From contig CAZIUB010000022.1 in assembly GCA_964542425.1 (NCBI GenBank), positions 1-64,000 on the forward strand: a DNA stretch of 64,000 nucleotides, read 5' to 3'. Source of the stretch: Dongia_A sp964542425 (GTDB lineage: Bacteria > Pseudomonadota > Alphaproteobacteria > Dongiales > Dongiaceae). Both the position numbers and the translations under genes were made by a program. The notes beneath the pieces are model-generated. The model was not told where the DNA came from. It did not search any database and worked only from the letters and a program-made list of their open reading frames with translations. Shown one piece after another: positions 9,272 to 18,091 of the stretch. The first letter of the stretch is position 1. Each line of letters opens with the position of its first letter.

Positions 9272-9345
9272 TGGAGGCCCGGGCCGGAATCGAACCGACG
9301 TACGCGGATTTGCAGTCCGCTGCATGGCCACTCTGCCACCGGGCC
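9272..9345 (-). tRNA. tRNA-Cys (GCA anticodon)
   Basis: A 74-nt cloverleaf on the minus strand. The acceptor stem is GGCCCGG/CCGGGCC, the anticodon stem is GCGGA/TCCGC with loop CTGCAAA (anticodon GCA), the T arm contains GGTTCGATTCC, the discriminator is U and CCA is encoded. The gene lies between two copies of repeat element A. Confidence 0.96.
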
Positions 9346-9422
9346 CCCTAGGGCCACGAGAGGGGAGGGCGCCAAGGAGCAGGTCGGGGGTATAGTTCGA
9401 AGCCGAAAAGCGGTCAAGTTCG

Positions 9423-9504
9423 GGAAAAGGGGACGCTACCCTTTTCTCGCCTGCCGTAGCCCCTGAGGGGACAGGGTAGGGAAAAGGGTAGCGTCCCCTT
9501 TTCC
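9423..9504. repeat. Inverted-repeat element A2
   Basis: Second full copy of element A, with perfect 24-bp arms (9423-9446 and 9481-9504). It shares the spacer tcgcctgccgtagcccctg with A1. It ends 35 bp before the next gene, so it could influence that transcript's leader. Confidence 0.85.
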
Positions 9505-9539
9505 TTCGGTGCCGGACCGCGAGAACGAGAGGATTACGG

Positions 9540-10190
9540 ATGGATTTCGCCACCGCCCGGCGGAACATGGTGGATGGCCAGATCAGGACCAACAAGGTCA
9601 CCGACCCAGGACTGATCGAGGCCTTCAGAATCGTGCCAAGGGAGTTGTTCGTTCCCACGACCGAGCGCGGCCGAGCCTATCTCGATACGGATATCGGAAT
9701 CGGTGCCGGGCGTTACATGATGCAGCCGATGGTTCTGGCGCGCTTGCTGCAGGCGGCCCAGCCCGATTCCGGCGAATCGGCGCTGGTCGCGGGTGCCGGG
9801 ACTGGCTATTCCGCCGGTATCCTGGCCCGATTGGTGGCCAGCGTGGTTGCCCTCGAAGACAATCAGGCCCTGGCCCTCGCCGCAAGAGCGGCACTGGCCA
9901 AGATCGGCGCCGATAATGTCCGCGTGGTCGAAGGTGCCCCGCGATCGGGCGAGCGTGGCGGCGCGCCCTATGACATCATGCTGCTCGACGGCGCGGTCGC
10001 GGAGCCGCCCAGGGGCCTGTTCGAGCAATTGGCGGAAGGCGGCCGGCTCGTGGGTGTCCTGGCGCAGCCTGGAATCGGCCATGGCACGCTGTGGCGAAAA
10101 AACCGGGCTGGGGTCTCGGCACGTACCTTGTTCGACGCGCACGCACCTTTCGTACCGGGATTTGCGCCCCAGCCCGGCTTTGTGTTCTGA
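9540..10190 (+). CDS. Protein-L-isoaspartate O-methyltransferase family protein
   Basis: 216 residues. The N-terminus MDFATARRNMVDGQIRTNKV and the motif IVPRELFVP are typical of the alphaproteobacterial Pcm-like family often found near tolC and valS. SAM motif I is AGAGTGYSAGILARL and post-motif I is VVALEDN. The family repairs isoaspartyl residues, or has diverged to an unknown methyl acceptor; the sequence alone does not decide. The start ATG follows a purine-rich gagagga ribosome site. Confidence 0.85.
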   Translation: MDFATARRNMVDGQIRTNKVTDPGLIEAFRIVPRELFVPTTERGRAYLDTDIGIGAGRYMMQPMVLARLLQAAQPDSGESALVAGAGTGYSAGILARLVASVVALEDNQALALAARAALAKIGADNVRVVEGAPRSGERGGAPYDIMLLDGAVAEPPRGLFEQLAEGGRLVGVLAQPGIGHGTLWRKNRAGVSARTLFDAHAPFVPGFAPQPGFVF

Positions 10191-10200
10191 GGACCCGAGG

Positions 10201-10356
10201 GGAAAAGGGGACGCTACTGGACTGCACCCCTGTTGCAGAAAAGGGGACGCTACCCTTTTCTATCCGCTTTCTATCCTCGAACAGGGTAGGAAAATGGTTG
10301 TAGCGTGAAAAGGGTAGCGTCCCCTTTTGTAGCGTGAAAAGGGTAGCGTCCCCTTT
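10201..10356. repeat. Degenerate array of element A (A3)
   Basis: A truncated left arm (10201-10217), a full left arm (10238-10260) and two tandem right arms (about 10307-10328 and 10335-10356) of the ggggacgctaccc family. The right-arm unit, starting gtagcgtgaaaagggtagcg, is directly repeated with a 28-bp period. The array fills most of the gap between the methyltransferase and popZ. Confidence 0.8.
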
Positions 10357-10493
10357 TGCTAGATGTTGTGTGAGCCGAGCGGTACCCACCATTTCTTGAG
10401 AATGCCGCCGGGAACGGCTAGTATCGCCTGGCGCCCCGCCAAGATCACGGCTAGGTCGCTGCGAAATACGCGGAACGGCGGCGAGAGCACCTC

Positions 10494-11094
10494 ATGAGCG
10501 ACGCCAAGGCCACCCAGGAACCGTCGATGGAGGAGATTCTTGCCTCCATCCGTCGCATCATTTCCGAGGAGGAGGTCGGCCCGGCCAAGCCCGAGGCGGA
10601 CGCAGCCAAGCCGGCGCCGGCAGCGGGAAATGCGGCGCGAAGTGCGGGAATTTCCAAACCTGGCGCCGAGGATGCGGCAATCGAAGAAGAGGATTTGGTC
10701 TTGACCAAGGTGGTGCAGCCAGCGCGTTCCGAAGCCGATCCAGCGCCGCCGGATCTGGAATTGGCGCCGTCCGAGCCAGCCAAGGATGCGTTCCAAGACA
10801 CGGAGATCGAGCAGATGCCATCGCCACCGCCAGTTTCAGATCCGGACCAGGAGCCTTTGATTTCACCCGAGGTGGCTGCGGCATCGGCCGCGACCATGGC
10901 CCAGCTGATTGGCGGGCGGGCCCATGCCACGGTCGAACTGGCCACACCTGGAGGGCCTATTGGTCGAAACGCTGGTACGCCAGGCGGTGGAGCCGGTGCT
11001 TAGGGATTGGCTCGATAGCAACCTTCAGGCGATCGTGGAACGGCTGGTGCGGCGCGAGATCGAACGCATCGCGCGCCGCGCCGAACTGGGCTGA
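10494..11094 (+). pseudogene. popZ: Polar organizing protein PopZ (DUF2497), frameshifted
   Basis: The N-terminus MSDAKATQEPSMEEILASIR is the conserved PopZ start, and a Pro/Ala/Glu-rich disordered middle follows. The conserved C-terminal helix region (LEGLLVETLVRQAVEPVLRD, then ERLVRREIERIARR) is in the next frame (+1), ending at 11094. Left unshifted, the first frame runs to 11003 with an unrelated Gly-rich tail. The break lies about 10920-10960. PopZ forms the polar hub that anchors chromosome origins in alphaproteobacteria, and its C-terminus drives oligomerisation, so a real frameshift should abolish function. A sequencing or assembly error is as likely. The position just upstream of valS is the canonical one. 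Confidence 0.8.
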
Positions 11095-11192
11095 TTCGCT
11101 CGGTTCCAAGCCACCCGGCACTTCGCGCGTGACGGGGGCCGTCGCGCTTTCACAAGGGCCGGTAAAATTCCATCGAACCAGGATTGCCGTTG

Positions 11193-13841
11193 ATGCTGGA
11201 CAAGACCTTTCATCCCGACGAGGTCGAGAAACGACACTACGCCCTGTGGGAGAAATCGGGCGCCTTCGCGGCGAACACGCTCTCCAGCGCCCTGCCTTTC
11301 ACGATCATGATGCCGCCCCCCAACGTCACCGGCAGCCTGCACATGGGCCATGCCCTGAACTTCACGCTGCAGGACATCCTGATCCGTTACCAGCGCATGC
11401 GCGGCCTGGACGCGCTTTGGCAGCCCGGCACCGACCACGCCGGCATAGCGACCCAGATGGTGGTCGAGCGCCAACTCGAGGCCGAGGGAACGAGCCGGGC
11501 GGAACTGGGTCGCGCGAAGTTTCTGGAGCGGGTCTGGGCCTGGAAGTCGGAGTCAGGCGACATGATCACCCGGCAATTGCGCCGGCTCGGCGCCTCGCCC
11601 GATTGGGCGCGGGAACGCTTCACCATGGACGAGGGCTTGAGCCGCGCGGTGCGGAAGGTGTTCGTCGATCTTTACGGCCAAGGGCTCATCTATCGCGACA
11701 AACGGCTGGTGAACTGGGACCCGAAGCTGCACACCGCCATTTCGGATCTGGAGGTGCAGCAACGGCCGAGCAATGGGCATCTGTGGCACTTGCGCTACCC
11801 GGTGGATGGCACGCCGGAGCGCCATCTCGTCGTCGCCACCACGCGGCCCGAGACCATGTTCGGCGACACCGCGGTCGCGGTCCATCCCGATGACGATCGT
11901 TTTCGCGACCTGGTCGGGCGCCATGTGATGCTTCCGCTCGCCGGGAGGCGCATCCCCATCATCGCCGATCCACACGCCGACCCGGAGACCGGAAGCGGCG
12001 CCGTCAAGATCACGCCGGCGCACGATTTCAACGATTTCGAGGTTGGGCGCCGGCACAATCTGCCGATGATCAATATTTTCGAAGCCGACGCCCGGCTGAA
12101 CGACAACGTCCCCGAGGCCTATCGCGGATTGGATCGCCATGCGGCGCGCCAAAGAGTGGTCGCCGATCTCCAATCCCTCGGGCTCATCGAGCGCATCGAG
12201 GATCACGAATTGACCCTGCCCTTCGGCGATCGGTCGGGCGTTGTCATCGAGCCTTGGCTGACCGACCAATGGTACTGCGACGCCGGCACATTGGCCGCGC
12301 CGGCGATCAAGGCGGTGGAAGAGGGGCGGACAATCTTCTTTCCCAAGTATTGGGAGAACACGTTCTTCGATTGGATGGGCAACATCCAGCCCTGGTGCAT
12401 TTCGCGCCAATTGTGGTGGGGCCACCAGATTCCGGCCTGGTACGGTCCAGACGGCAAGGTGTTCGTGGCACCGGACGAACAAGAGGCGGTTGGCGAGGCG
12501 CTAGCGCATTATGGGCGGCCCACATTGCTGAGCCGCGACGAGGATGTTCTCGATACTTGGTTTTCCTCGGCGCTTTGGCCATTCTCGACCTTGGGCTGGC
12601 CGGAAGAGACGGCGGAGCTGAAACGCTATTATCCCGGCGACGTGCTGGTAACCGGCTTCGACATCATCTTTTTCTGGGTCGCGCGAATGATGATGATGGG
12701 CCTGCATTTCATGGGCGAAGTGCCGTTTCGCGCCGTATACATCCATGCCCTGGTCCGCGACGAGCATGGCCAGAAAATGTCCAAATCCAAGGGCAATGTC
12801 ATCGACCCCCTGGAATTGATCGAGAAATACGGCTGCGATGCGCTGCGCTTCACGCTGGCGGCGCTTGCCGCACAGGGCCGCGACATCAAGATGTCGGAGA
12901 ACCGGGTCGAAGGGTATCGCAATTTCGCGACCAAGCTGTGGAACGCCACGCGCTACGCGATGATGAACGAATGCCGTTCCGTCTCCGGCTTCGACCCGGG
13001 CTCGGCCACGGAGCCGGTCAATCGCTGGATCGTCGGGCGACTGGCGGTCGCGGCGCATGCGCTCGAGGCGGCAATCGGGCAGTACCGCTTCAACGAAGCC
13101 GCACTCGCACTCTATCAGTTTGTTTGGGGCGAGTTTTGCGACTGGTATCTCGAATTCACCAAACCCATGCTGCTGGGCGAGGACGAGGCGGCCAAGGCGG
13201 AGACCAGGGCCACGACTGCCTGGGTGCTGGGCCGGGCCCTCCATCTTCTGCACCCGTTCATGCCCTTCATCACCGAGGAATTGTGGGACCAGATCGGCGG
13301 GGTGGATGGAGATCTGATCGCCGCGCCCTGGCCGAGACTGCCGGCGAGCCTGATGGACGAGCGGGCCAACGCCGATCTCGACTGGGTGATTCGGCTCATC
13401 GCCCAAGTGCGGGCGCTGCGGGCGGAGATGAACGTGCCACCGGGCGCGCGGGTGACGCTGCTGTTGCGGGATTGCGCGACGGACACGACTCGCCGCATGG
13501 AACGCCATGGCGAGCTTATCCGGCGCCTCGCGCGGGCGGAGCGACTGGAGCGGATCGGGGCCGAGGCGCCGCGGGGTGCCGCCCAGATCGTGATCGAGGA
13601 GGCGACAATCTTCATGCCCTTGGCCGAAATCATCGACATCGACCAGGAACGCGCGCGGCTCGAGAAGGAATTGGACAAGGCGCGGGAAGAGGCCGCGAAG
13701 ATCGAGCGCAAGCTTGCCAACGAGCAATTCCTGGCCAAGGCCAAGCCCGAAATAGTCGAGGAACAGCGCCAGCGCCTGACCGAAACGACCCTTGCCCGTT
13801 CGAAGCTCGCCCAGGCACTGGAGCGCCTGGCCGCGCTTTGA
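11193..13841 (+). CDS. valS: Valine--tRNA ligase
   Basis: 882 residues from the ATG at 11193, which is 9 nt after an AGGA ribosome site. A TTG at 11184 is the alternative start. This is a class I synthetase: PPPNVTGSLHMGHAL with the HIGH-type motif HMGH at about residue 50, and KMSKS at residue 528. It also has the editing-domain segment ATTRPETMFGDTAVAVHPDD, the anticodon-binding domain (NRWIVGRL onward) and the C-terminal coiled-coil arm (ERARLEKELDKAREEAAKIE) expected of ValRS. It charges tRNA-Val; a tRNA-Val gene lies at 43.3 kb. The length is normal for the family. Confidence 0.97.
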   Translation: MLDKTFHPDEVEKRHYALWEKSGAFAANTLSSALPFTIMMPPPNVTGSLHMGHALNFTLQDILIRYQRMRGLDALWQPGTDHAGIATQMVVERQLEAEGTSRAELGRAKFLERVWAWKSESGDMITRQLRRLGASPDWARERFTMDEGLSRAVRKVFVDLYGQGLIYRDKRLVNWDPKLHTAISDLEVQQRPSNGHLWHLRYPVDGTPERHLVVATTRPETMFGDTAVAVHPDDDRFRDLVGRHVMLPLAGRRIPIIADPHADPETGSGAVKITPAHDFNDFEVGRRHNLPMINIFEADARLNDNVPEAYRGLDRHAARQRVVADLQSLGLIERIEDHELTLPFGDRSGVVIEPWLTDQWYCDAGTLAAPAIKAVEEGRTIFFPKYWENTFFDWMGNIQPWCISRQLWWGHQIPAWYGPDGKVFVAPDEQEAVGEALAHYGRPTLLSRDEDVLDTWFSSALWPFSTLGWPEETAELKRYYPGDVLVTGFDIIFFWVARMMMMGLHFMGEVPFRAVYIHALVRDEHGQKMSKSKGNVIDPLELIEKYGCDALRFTLAALAAQGRDIKMSENRVEGYRNFATKLWNATRYAMMNECRSVSGFDPGSATEPVNRWIVGRLAVAAHALEAAIGQYRFNEAALALYQFVWGEFCDWYLEFTKPMLLGEDEAAKAETRATTAWVLGRALHLLHPFMPFITEELWDQIGGVDGDLIAAPWPRLPASLMDERANADLDWVIRLIAQVRALRAEMNVPPGARVTLLLRDCATDTTRRMERHGELIRRLARAERLERIGAEAPRGAAQIVIEEATIFMPLAEIIDIDQERARLEKELDKAREEAAKIERKLANEQFLAKAKPEIVEEQRQRLTETTLARSKLAQALERLAAL

Positions 13842-13881
13842 GGCTTTGACCGGCCGATGCGCCACCAGCCATAATGGCGGC

Positions 13882-14523
13882 ATGTGGATCTTCCGACAAT
13901 TGCTGTTCCTGGCGTTGGGCGCCCTGGCGATCTGCCCTGCGCGTGCCGGCGAGATCACGGTGGCGGGCATTTCGTTCAGCGATGAGGAGGGCGGTTTTGC
14001 CCTGACGAGTGTCAGCGGGGCCGGCACGGTCGAGGATCCATTCGTGGTGGTGGAGGAGATTTTCGACCCCCGCCAGGCGGTTCTCGTCATCCGCGGCATG
14101 CGCGCGTTTGGCAATCGCGTGGGCGGCCAGCAAACCGCGGCACTAGCCCTGCGCAAGATCGTGGTCAACCGCACAGCCGAAGTCTGGCAGAACTTCCAGC
14201 TGGAATTGCGCGAGGTGCCGACCCGCCATTCCCCCTACGAGGACGGGCTCAGTTTCGGGCAGAACACGGAACTGGCCGAGATTTTCACGCTCAGCAGCTT
14301 CCCCGATCTACAGCGCTTCGACGAGCCGCAGGACACGCTAGGCTTTTCCGGCCAAACCGTGGCGCCAGGGGACAGCGCCCATTTCCAATTCGTGGTCTCC
14401 GACACCTCGCCCATCGGCAAGGTCTATCTCTATCAGGAGCCGCTGCAACCGGTGTCGTTTCGGGGGAAGCCGGAAGAAAGGCGCCTTGCCTCGCGCGAGG
14501 CGCCCAGGTCAACCGGTGACTGA
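13882..14523 (+). CDS. Hypothetical secreted protein
   Basis: 213 residues from the ATG at 13882, chosen because it begins a signal peptide (MWIFRQLLFLALGALAICPA, cleavage probably after ARA). The mature part is rich in beta-forming and acidic sequence (ITVAGISFSDEEGGFALTSV) with no recognised catalytic motif. I do not recognise the family. It starts 40 bp after valS and may be co-transcribed with it. The predicted location is the periplasm or outside the cell. Confidence 0.65.
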   Translation: MWIFRQLLFLALGALAICPARAGEITVAGISFSDEEGGFALTSVSGAGTVEDPFVVVEEIFDPRQAVLVIRGMRAFGNRVGGQQTAALALRKIVVNRTAEVWQNFQLELREVPTRHSPYEDGLSFGQNTELAEIFTLSSFPDLQRFDEPQDTLGFSGQTVAPGDSAHFQFVVSDTSPIGKVYLYQEPLQPVSFRGKPEERRLASREAPRSTGD

Positions 14524-14539
14524 TGCCGAGCTTGTCCGT

Positions 14540-15592
14540 TCAGGCCGCGAGTGAATCGATCACCACCCGGTTGCGGCCCTGCCGCTTGGCCTGGTAGAGC
14601 GCCGAATCGGCGCGCGAGACCAGATGATCGCCGGTTTCGCCCGGGCGATAATGGGCGATGCCGATGCTGACCGTGATGCGCCCGAAGCTTTCGCCCGTCG
14701 GCTTGGGGCGCAGATATTGATTGGCGAGATTGAGGCGCAGGCGCTCGGCCCGCAGCAGCGCCATTTCGCCCGACAAGCCCGGCATCAGCACCGCGAATTC
14801 CTCGCCGCCATAGCGGGCCGGCAATTCCTCGCCAATCGCCGCTGATTTAAGGGCGGATCCCACCGCCTTCAGGACCTGGTCGCCGACCCGGTGACCATGG
14901 CTATCGTTGAAGCGCTTGAAATGATCGATATCCACCAACATCAGCGAAAGATTGGTGCCCTCGGCTTGGGCGCGCAATCTGTGTTCGTGCAGGCGCATGT
15001 CGAAGAAGCGGCGGTTGGCGATTCCGGTCAGGGCATCGGTCATGGCCTCGGCGCGAACCTGGTGGAGGTGGCTTTGCAGCGCGATTACCTGTTTCGAGGA
15101 AGTTTGCAGGCTTTCTTCCAGCGACCGGTTGCGCGCCGCCATGTCGCTGGTGGCACGGATCAGCCCCTCGACGATCTTGCGCACCGAGGAATTGGATGCG
15201 TCGCCAAGGGAATTCAAGGACCCATCCGCCGCCTGCAATTGATCGGCGAAGGTGGAGGTGTTCTCGCCCGCATTTTCCAGATTTTCGCCGATGTCGGCCA
15301 ATGCCTTGGTCAGATCGGCGCCGATCCGCTCCATCGCCTTGGCTTCGGCCTCGGTACCGAAATGCTTCTCGAACAAATCGAGGCTGCTGGCGGCCGATAC
15401 GGATTCGAGTTTGGCAAGCAACCGGTCGAGATCGTTCTTCAGGCCCGGCGGCGACCCGGATGCGTAGTGATACCAAACGCAGTAATGCGCGGGAGAGGGC
15501 GGAATTCCGTGTTCCGACATCTGGGCGAGCGCCGTCCTTGACCAGGAAAAGCTGACATCGGCGGTGGCGCCCGATTTGCCCGGAACGAACAT
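14540..15592 (-). CDS. GGDEF-domain diguanylate cyclase
   Basis: 350 residues. The C-terminal GGDEF domain carries the active-site motif RYGGEEF (GGEEF at 262-266) together with ALTGIANRRFFD and VDIDHFKRFND, so it should make cyclic di-GMP from GTP. The residues where the inhibitory I-site RxxD would be read IGEE, so product inhibition by the usual site is unlikely. The N-terminal half (about 1-170) is helical with no recognised sensor domain or membrane segment, suggesting a cytoplasmic enzyme. It converges on the secreted-protein gene upstream. Confidence 0.9.
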   Translation of the reverse strand: MFVPGKSGATADVSFSWSRTALAQMSEHGIPPSPAHYCVWYHYASGSPPGLKNDLDRLLAKLESVSAASSLDLFEKHFGTEAEAKAMERIGADLTKALADIGENLENAGENTSTFADQLQAADGSLNSLGDASNSSVRKIVEGLIRATSDMAARNRSLEESLQTSSKQVIALQSHLHQVRAEAMTDALTGIANRRFFDMRLHEHRLRAQAEGTNLSLMLVDIDHFKRFNDSHGHRVGDQVLKAVGSALKSAAIGEELPARYGGEEFAVLMPGLSGEMALLRAERLRLNLANQYLRPKPTGESFGRITVSIGIAHYRPGETGDHLVSRADSALYQAKRQGRNRVVIDSLAA

Positions 15593-15776
15593 GGGGTTCC
15601 TACAATTCCTTTTCGCGAATCGTCATTTCCTGGCTCCAAACCAGAATGCCTCGTGGCGGGTTAAAGAAGCGTGAAATTCGGCCCTTGAAGCCTTGCATTT
15701 CGCGGAAAAGAAGGCATTTGATCGAGGCGGCTTTCGCCCCGTTCCGGGCTGCAACCGACTGATACGGAAACATGAA

Positions 15777-17258
15777 ATGGCACGGATCGCGATCGGTGGA
15801 TTCCAGCATGAGACCAACACTTTCGCCCCGGAAAGTGCCACCTATCGCGATTTCGAGATGGCCGATGGCTGGCCCGGGCTCACGCGTGGCAAGGGATTGA
15901 TCGAGGGCTTCGGCGACATCAACCTGGCGCTCTCCGGGTTCGTGGCCGGCGCACGGGCCAAAGGCCATGCGCTCGTGCCGACGCTGTGGTGCTCGGCTTC
16001 TCCCTCCGGGCCGGTTACGGCGGAGGCCTATGAGCGCATAGCCCGGGAATTGCTGGACGCAATCGCGGGCGCCGGCGCCATCGACGGCATCTACCTGGAC
16101 CTGCACGGCGCGATGGTGAGCGAGCATCTGGAGGATTGCGAGGGCGATTTGCTCGCGCGGCTGCGCCGGCTGGTCGGCGAGAAAGTTCCGATCGTGGCCA
16201 GCCTGGATCTGCACGCCAATGTCACGGAGCGAATGGTCGATCAGGCTTCGGCGCTGGTCGCATGCCGCACCTATCCCCATGTCGATTTGGCCCAATCCGG
16301 GCTATGGGCATCCAACCTTCTCGATCGATTGATCGAAGGCGGGCCGCTTTGCAAGGCGATGCGGCGCGGCGATTTCCTGGTGCCGCTGACCTGGCAATGC
16401 ACATTGATCGAACCGGGGGCGAACCTCTATCGCATGGTGGCCGATTTGGAACCAGAGGGCCCGGGCAGCGCCTCCTTCGCGATGGGATTTCCCGCGGCCG
16501 ATATCGCCGAATGTGGATCGACTTCGCTTGCCTATGCCAGGACCCAGGCCCAAGCAGACGCAATCGCCGATCGACTGATCGCGGCCTTCCACGAGGCGGA
16601 AGCACATTTCGCCGGCAAGGTCTGGCCGGCGGGCGAGGCTGTCGGCTACGCGCTAGCCAGGGGGAACTCGTCGCGCAAGCCGATCATTCTGGCCGATACC
16701 CAGGACAATCCCGGTGCCGGCGGCTCATCGGACACGACCGGATTGCTCACCGCGCTGGTGGAGGCCGGCGCCGAGGATTCCATTCTCGCCAATTTCCGCG
16801 ATCCGGAAGCAGCCGAGGCGGCCCATCGCGCGGGTATTGGCGCCAGGCTCTCCCTTTCGCTGGGTGCTCGAGGCGGGCGCGGGGACCAATCGCCCTTCGC
16901 CGCCACCTTTACGATCGAGGCGCTGGGCGATGGCGCGTTCACGGCGACCGGACCATTCTATCGCGGCAATCGCATGCAATTGGGAAAGATGGCGCTGTTG
17001 CGCGTTGGCGGCGTAGGCGTAGTGGTCACCAGCCGCAAGCAACAGGCGGCCGACCAGGCCATGCTGCGGCATCTCGGGATCGAGCCTCGGGCGCGAAAGA
17101 TTTTGGCGCTCAAGAGCTCGGTGCATTTCCGCGCCGATTTCCAGGATCTGGCCGAGGAGATTCTGATCGTGGCGGCACCAGGAGCCAACCCGATCGATCA
17201 TCGCGACCTGACCTACCGAAGGCTGCGGCCGGGAATTCGGCTGATGCCGATGGGATAG
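15777..17258 (+). CDS. M81-family metallopeptidase (MlrC-like)
   Basis: 493 residues from the ATG at 15777, which gives the family N-terminus MARIAIGGFQHETNTFAP. Further family signatures are YLDLHGAMV, ASLDLHANVT and DTQDNPGAGGSSDTTGLL. MlrC-like proteins are zinc enzymes first described in microcystin breakdown, but most members act in organisms that never meet the toxin and their substrates are unknown. No partner genes were seen next to it. The gene faces xthA, with 16 bp between the stop codons. Confidence 0.85.
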   Translation: MARIAIGGFQHETNTFAPESATYRDFEMADGWPGLTRGKGLIEGFGDINLALSGFVAGARAKGHALVPTLWCSASPSGPVTAEAYERIARELLDAIAGAGAIDGIYLDLHGAMVSEHLEDCEGDLLARLRRLVGEKVPIVASLDLHANVTERMVDQASALVACRTYPHVDLAQSGLWASNLLDRLIEGGPLCKAMRRGDFLVPLTWQCTLIEPGANLYRMVADLEPEGPGSASFAMGFPAADIAECGSTSLAYARTQAQADAIADRLIAAFHEAEAHFAGKVWPAGEAVGYALARGNSSRKPIILADTQDNPGAGGSSDTTGLLTALVEAGAEDSILANFRDPEAAEAAHRAGIGARLSLSLGARGGRGDQSPFAATFTIEALGDGAFTATGPFYRGNRMQLGKMALLRVGGVGVVVTSRKQQAADQAMLRHLGIEPRARKILALKSSVHFRADFQDLAEEILIVAAPGANPIDHRDLTYRRLRPGIRLMPMG

Positions 17259-17274
17259 AAGTTCATCGGATCGA

Positions 17275-18063
17275 TCACAAATCCAGCCGGCACCAGATCG
17301 GCGTGTGATCGGAGGGCTTGTCGCGCCGCCGCGGCCCGCGGTCGATGGCGCAGGAATCGAGGCGATCGGCGGCCTGGGGCGAGAGCAGCAGATGGTCGAT
17401 GCGCAATCCCTCGTCCTTGTTCCAGCGTCCGGCCTGGTAATCCCAGAACGTGTAATGGTGGCCGCCCGGATGGAGCGCGCGAAAGGCATCGACATAGCCG
17501 AGGTTGAGCACCTCGCGGTACTTGCGGCGGGTCTCGTGCTGGCAAAGCGCGTCCTCGGCCATCGCCTTGGGATCCCAGACATCGGCATCGTTCGGGCAGA
17601 CGTTGTAGTCGCCGCCCAGCACCATCGGTACCTCCTCGGCCAGAAGGGAAGCGGCATGGATCTTGAACCGCGCCATCCAGGCGAGCTTGTAGGCGAATTT
17701 CTCGGTGCCGATCGGATTGCCGTTGGGCATGTAGATCGAGGCCACGCGCAGCCGGCCGCCGCCGGCCAAGTCGATGATCGCCTCGAGGTAGCGCGCCTGG
17801 GCATCGTCCTTATCGCCCGGCAGGGCCTCGCGCGCCACCTGGTGCCGGGGCTTGCTCAAGATCGCCACGCCATGCAGCGCCTTCTGCCCAACGACCGATA
17901 CGTGATACCCGGCACCCTCCAGTTCCAGGCGCGGCAGCGTTTCCTCCGTGCATTTGATTTCCTGCAGCAGGGCGACATCGGGCGCGGCCTCGCCCAGCCA
18001 TGCGATGACATTGGCAAGGCGCGCACGCAGGGAATTGACGTTGAAACTGGCGATGGTCAGCAA
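17275..18063 (-). CDS. xthA: Exodeoxyribonuclease III
   Basis: 262 residues, a normal length. Catalytic signatures of the Xth/APE endonuclease-exonuclease-phosphatase fold are LLQEIKCTEE, VASIYMPNGNP, VLGGDYNVCPNDADV and the C-terminal SDHTPIW. It cleaves DNA at abasic sites and removes 3' blocks during base-excision repair. It is followed on the same strand order by erpA, a pairing seen in many alphaproteobacteria. Confidence 0.95.
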   Translation of the reverse strand: MLTIASFNVNSLRARLANVIAWLGEAAPDVALLQEIKCTEETLPRLELEGAGYHVSVVGQKALHGVAILSKPRHQVAREALPGDKDDAQARYLEAIIDLAGGGRLRVASIYMPNGNPIGTEKFAYKLAWMARFKIHAASLLAEEVPMVLGGDYNVCPNDADVWDPKAMAEDALCQHETRRKYREVLNLGYVDAFRALHPGGHHYTFWDYQAGRWNKDEGLRIDHLLLSPQAADRLDSCAIDRGPRRRDKPSDHTPIWCRLDL

Positions 18064-18091
18064 GGCGGGATTGCTCGCGCCGAAACCTTGA

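Noticed and set aside
10091..10392. Short open frames translating the ggggacgctaccc repeats (peptides of the KGDATLF/KGTLPFS type)
   Set aside because: These are translations of repeat element A. The same peptides recur wherever the repeat occurs, on both strands.
12501..14174. A long minus-strand open frame across the valS end
   Set aside because: It spans valS and the start of the secreted-protein gene with no domain; valS explains the sequence.
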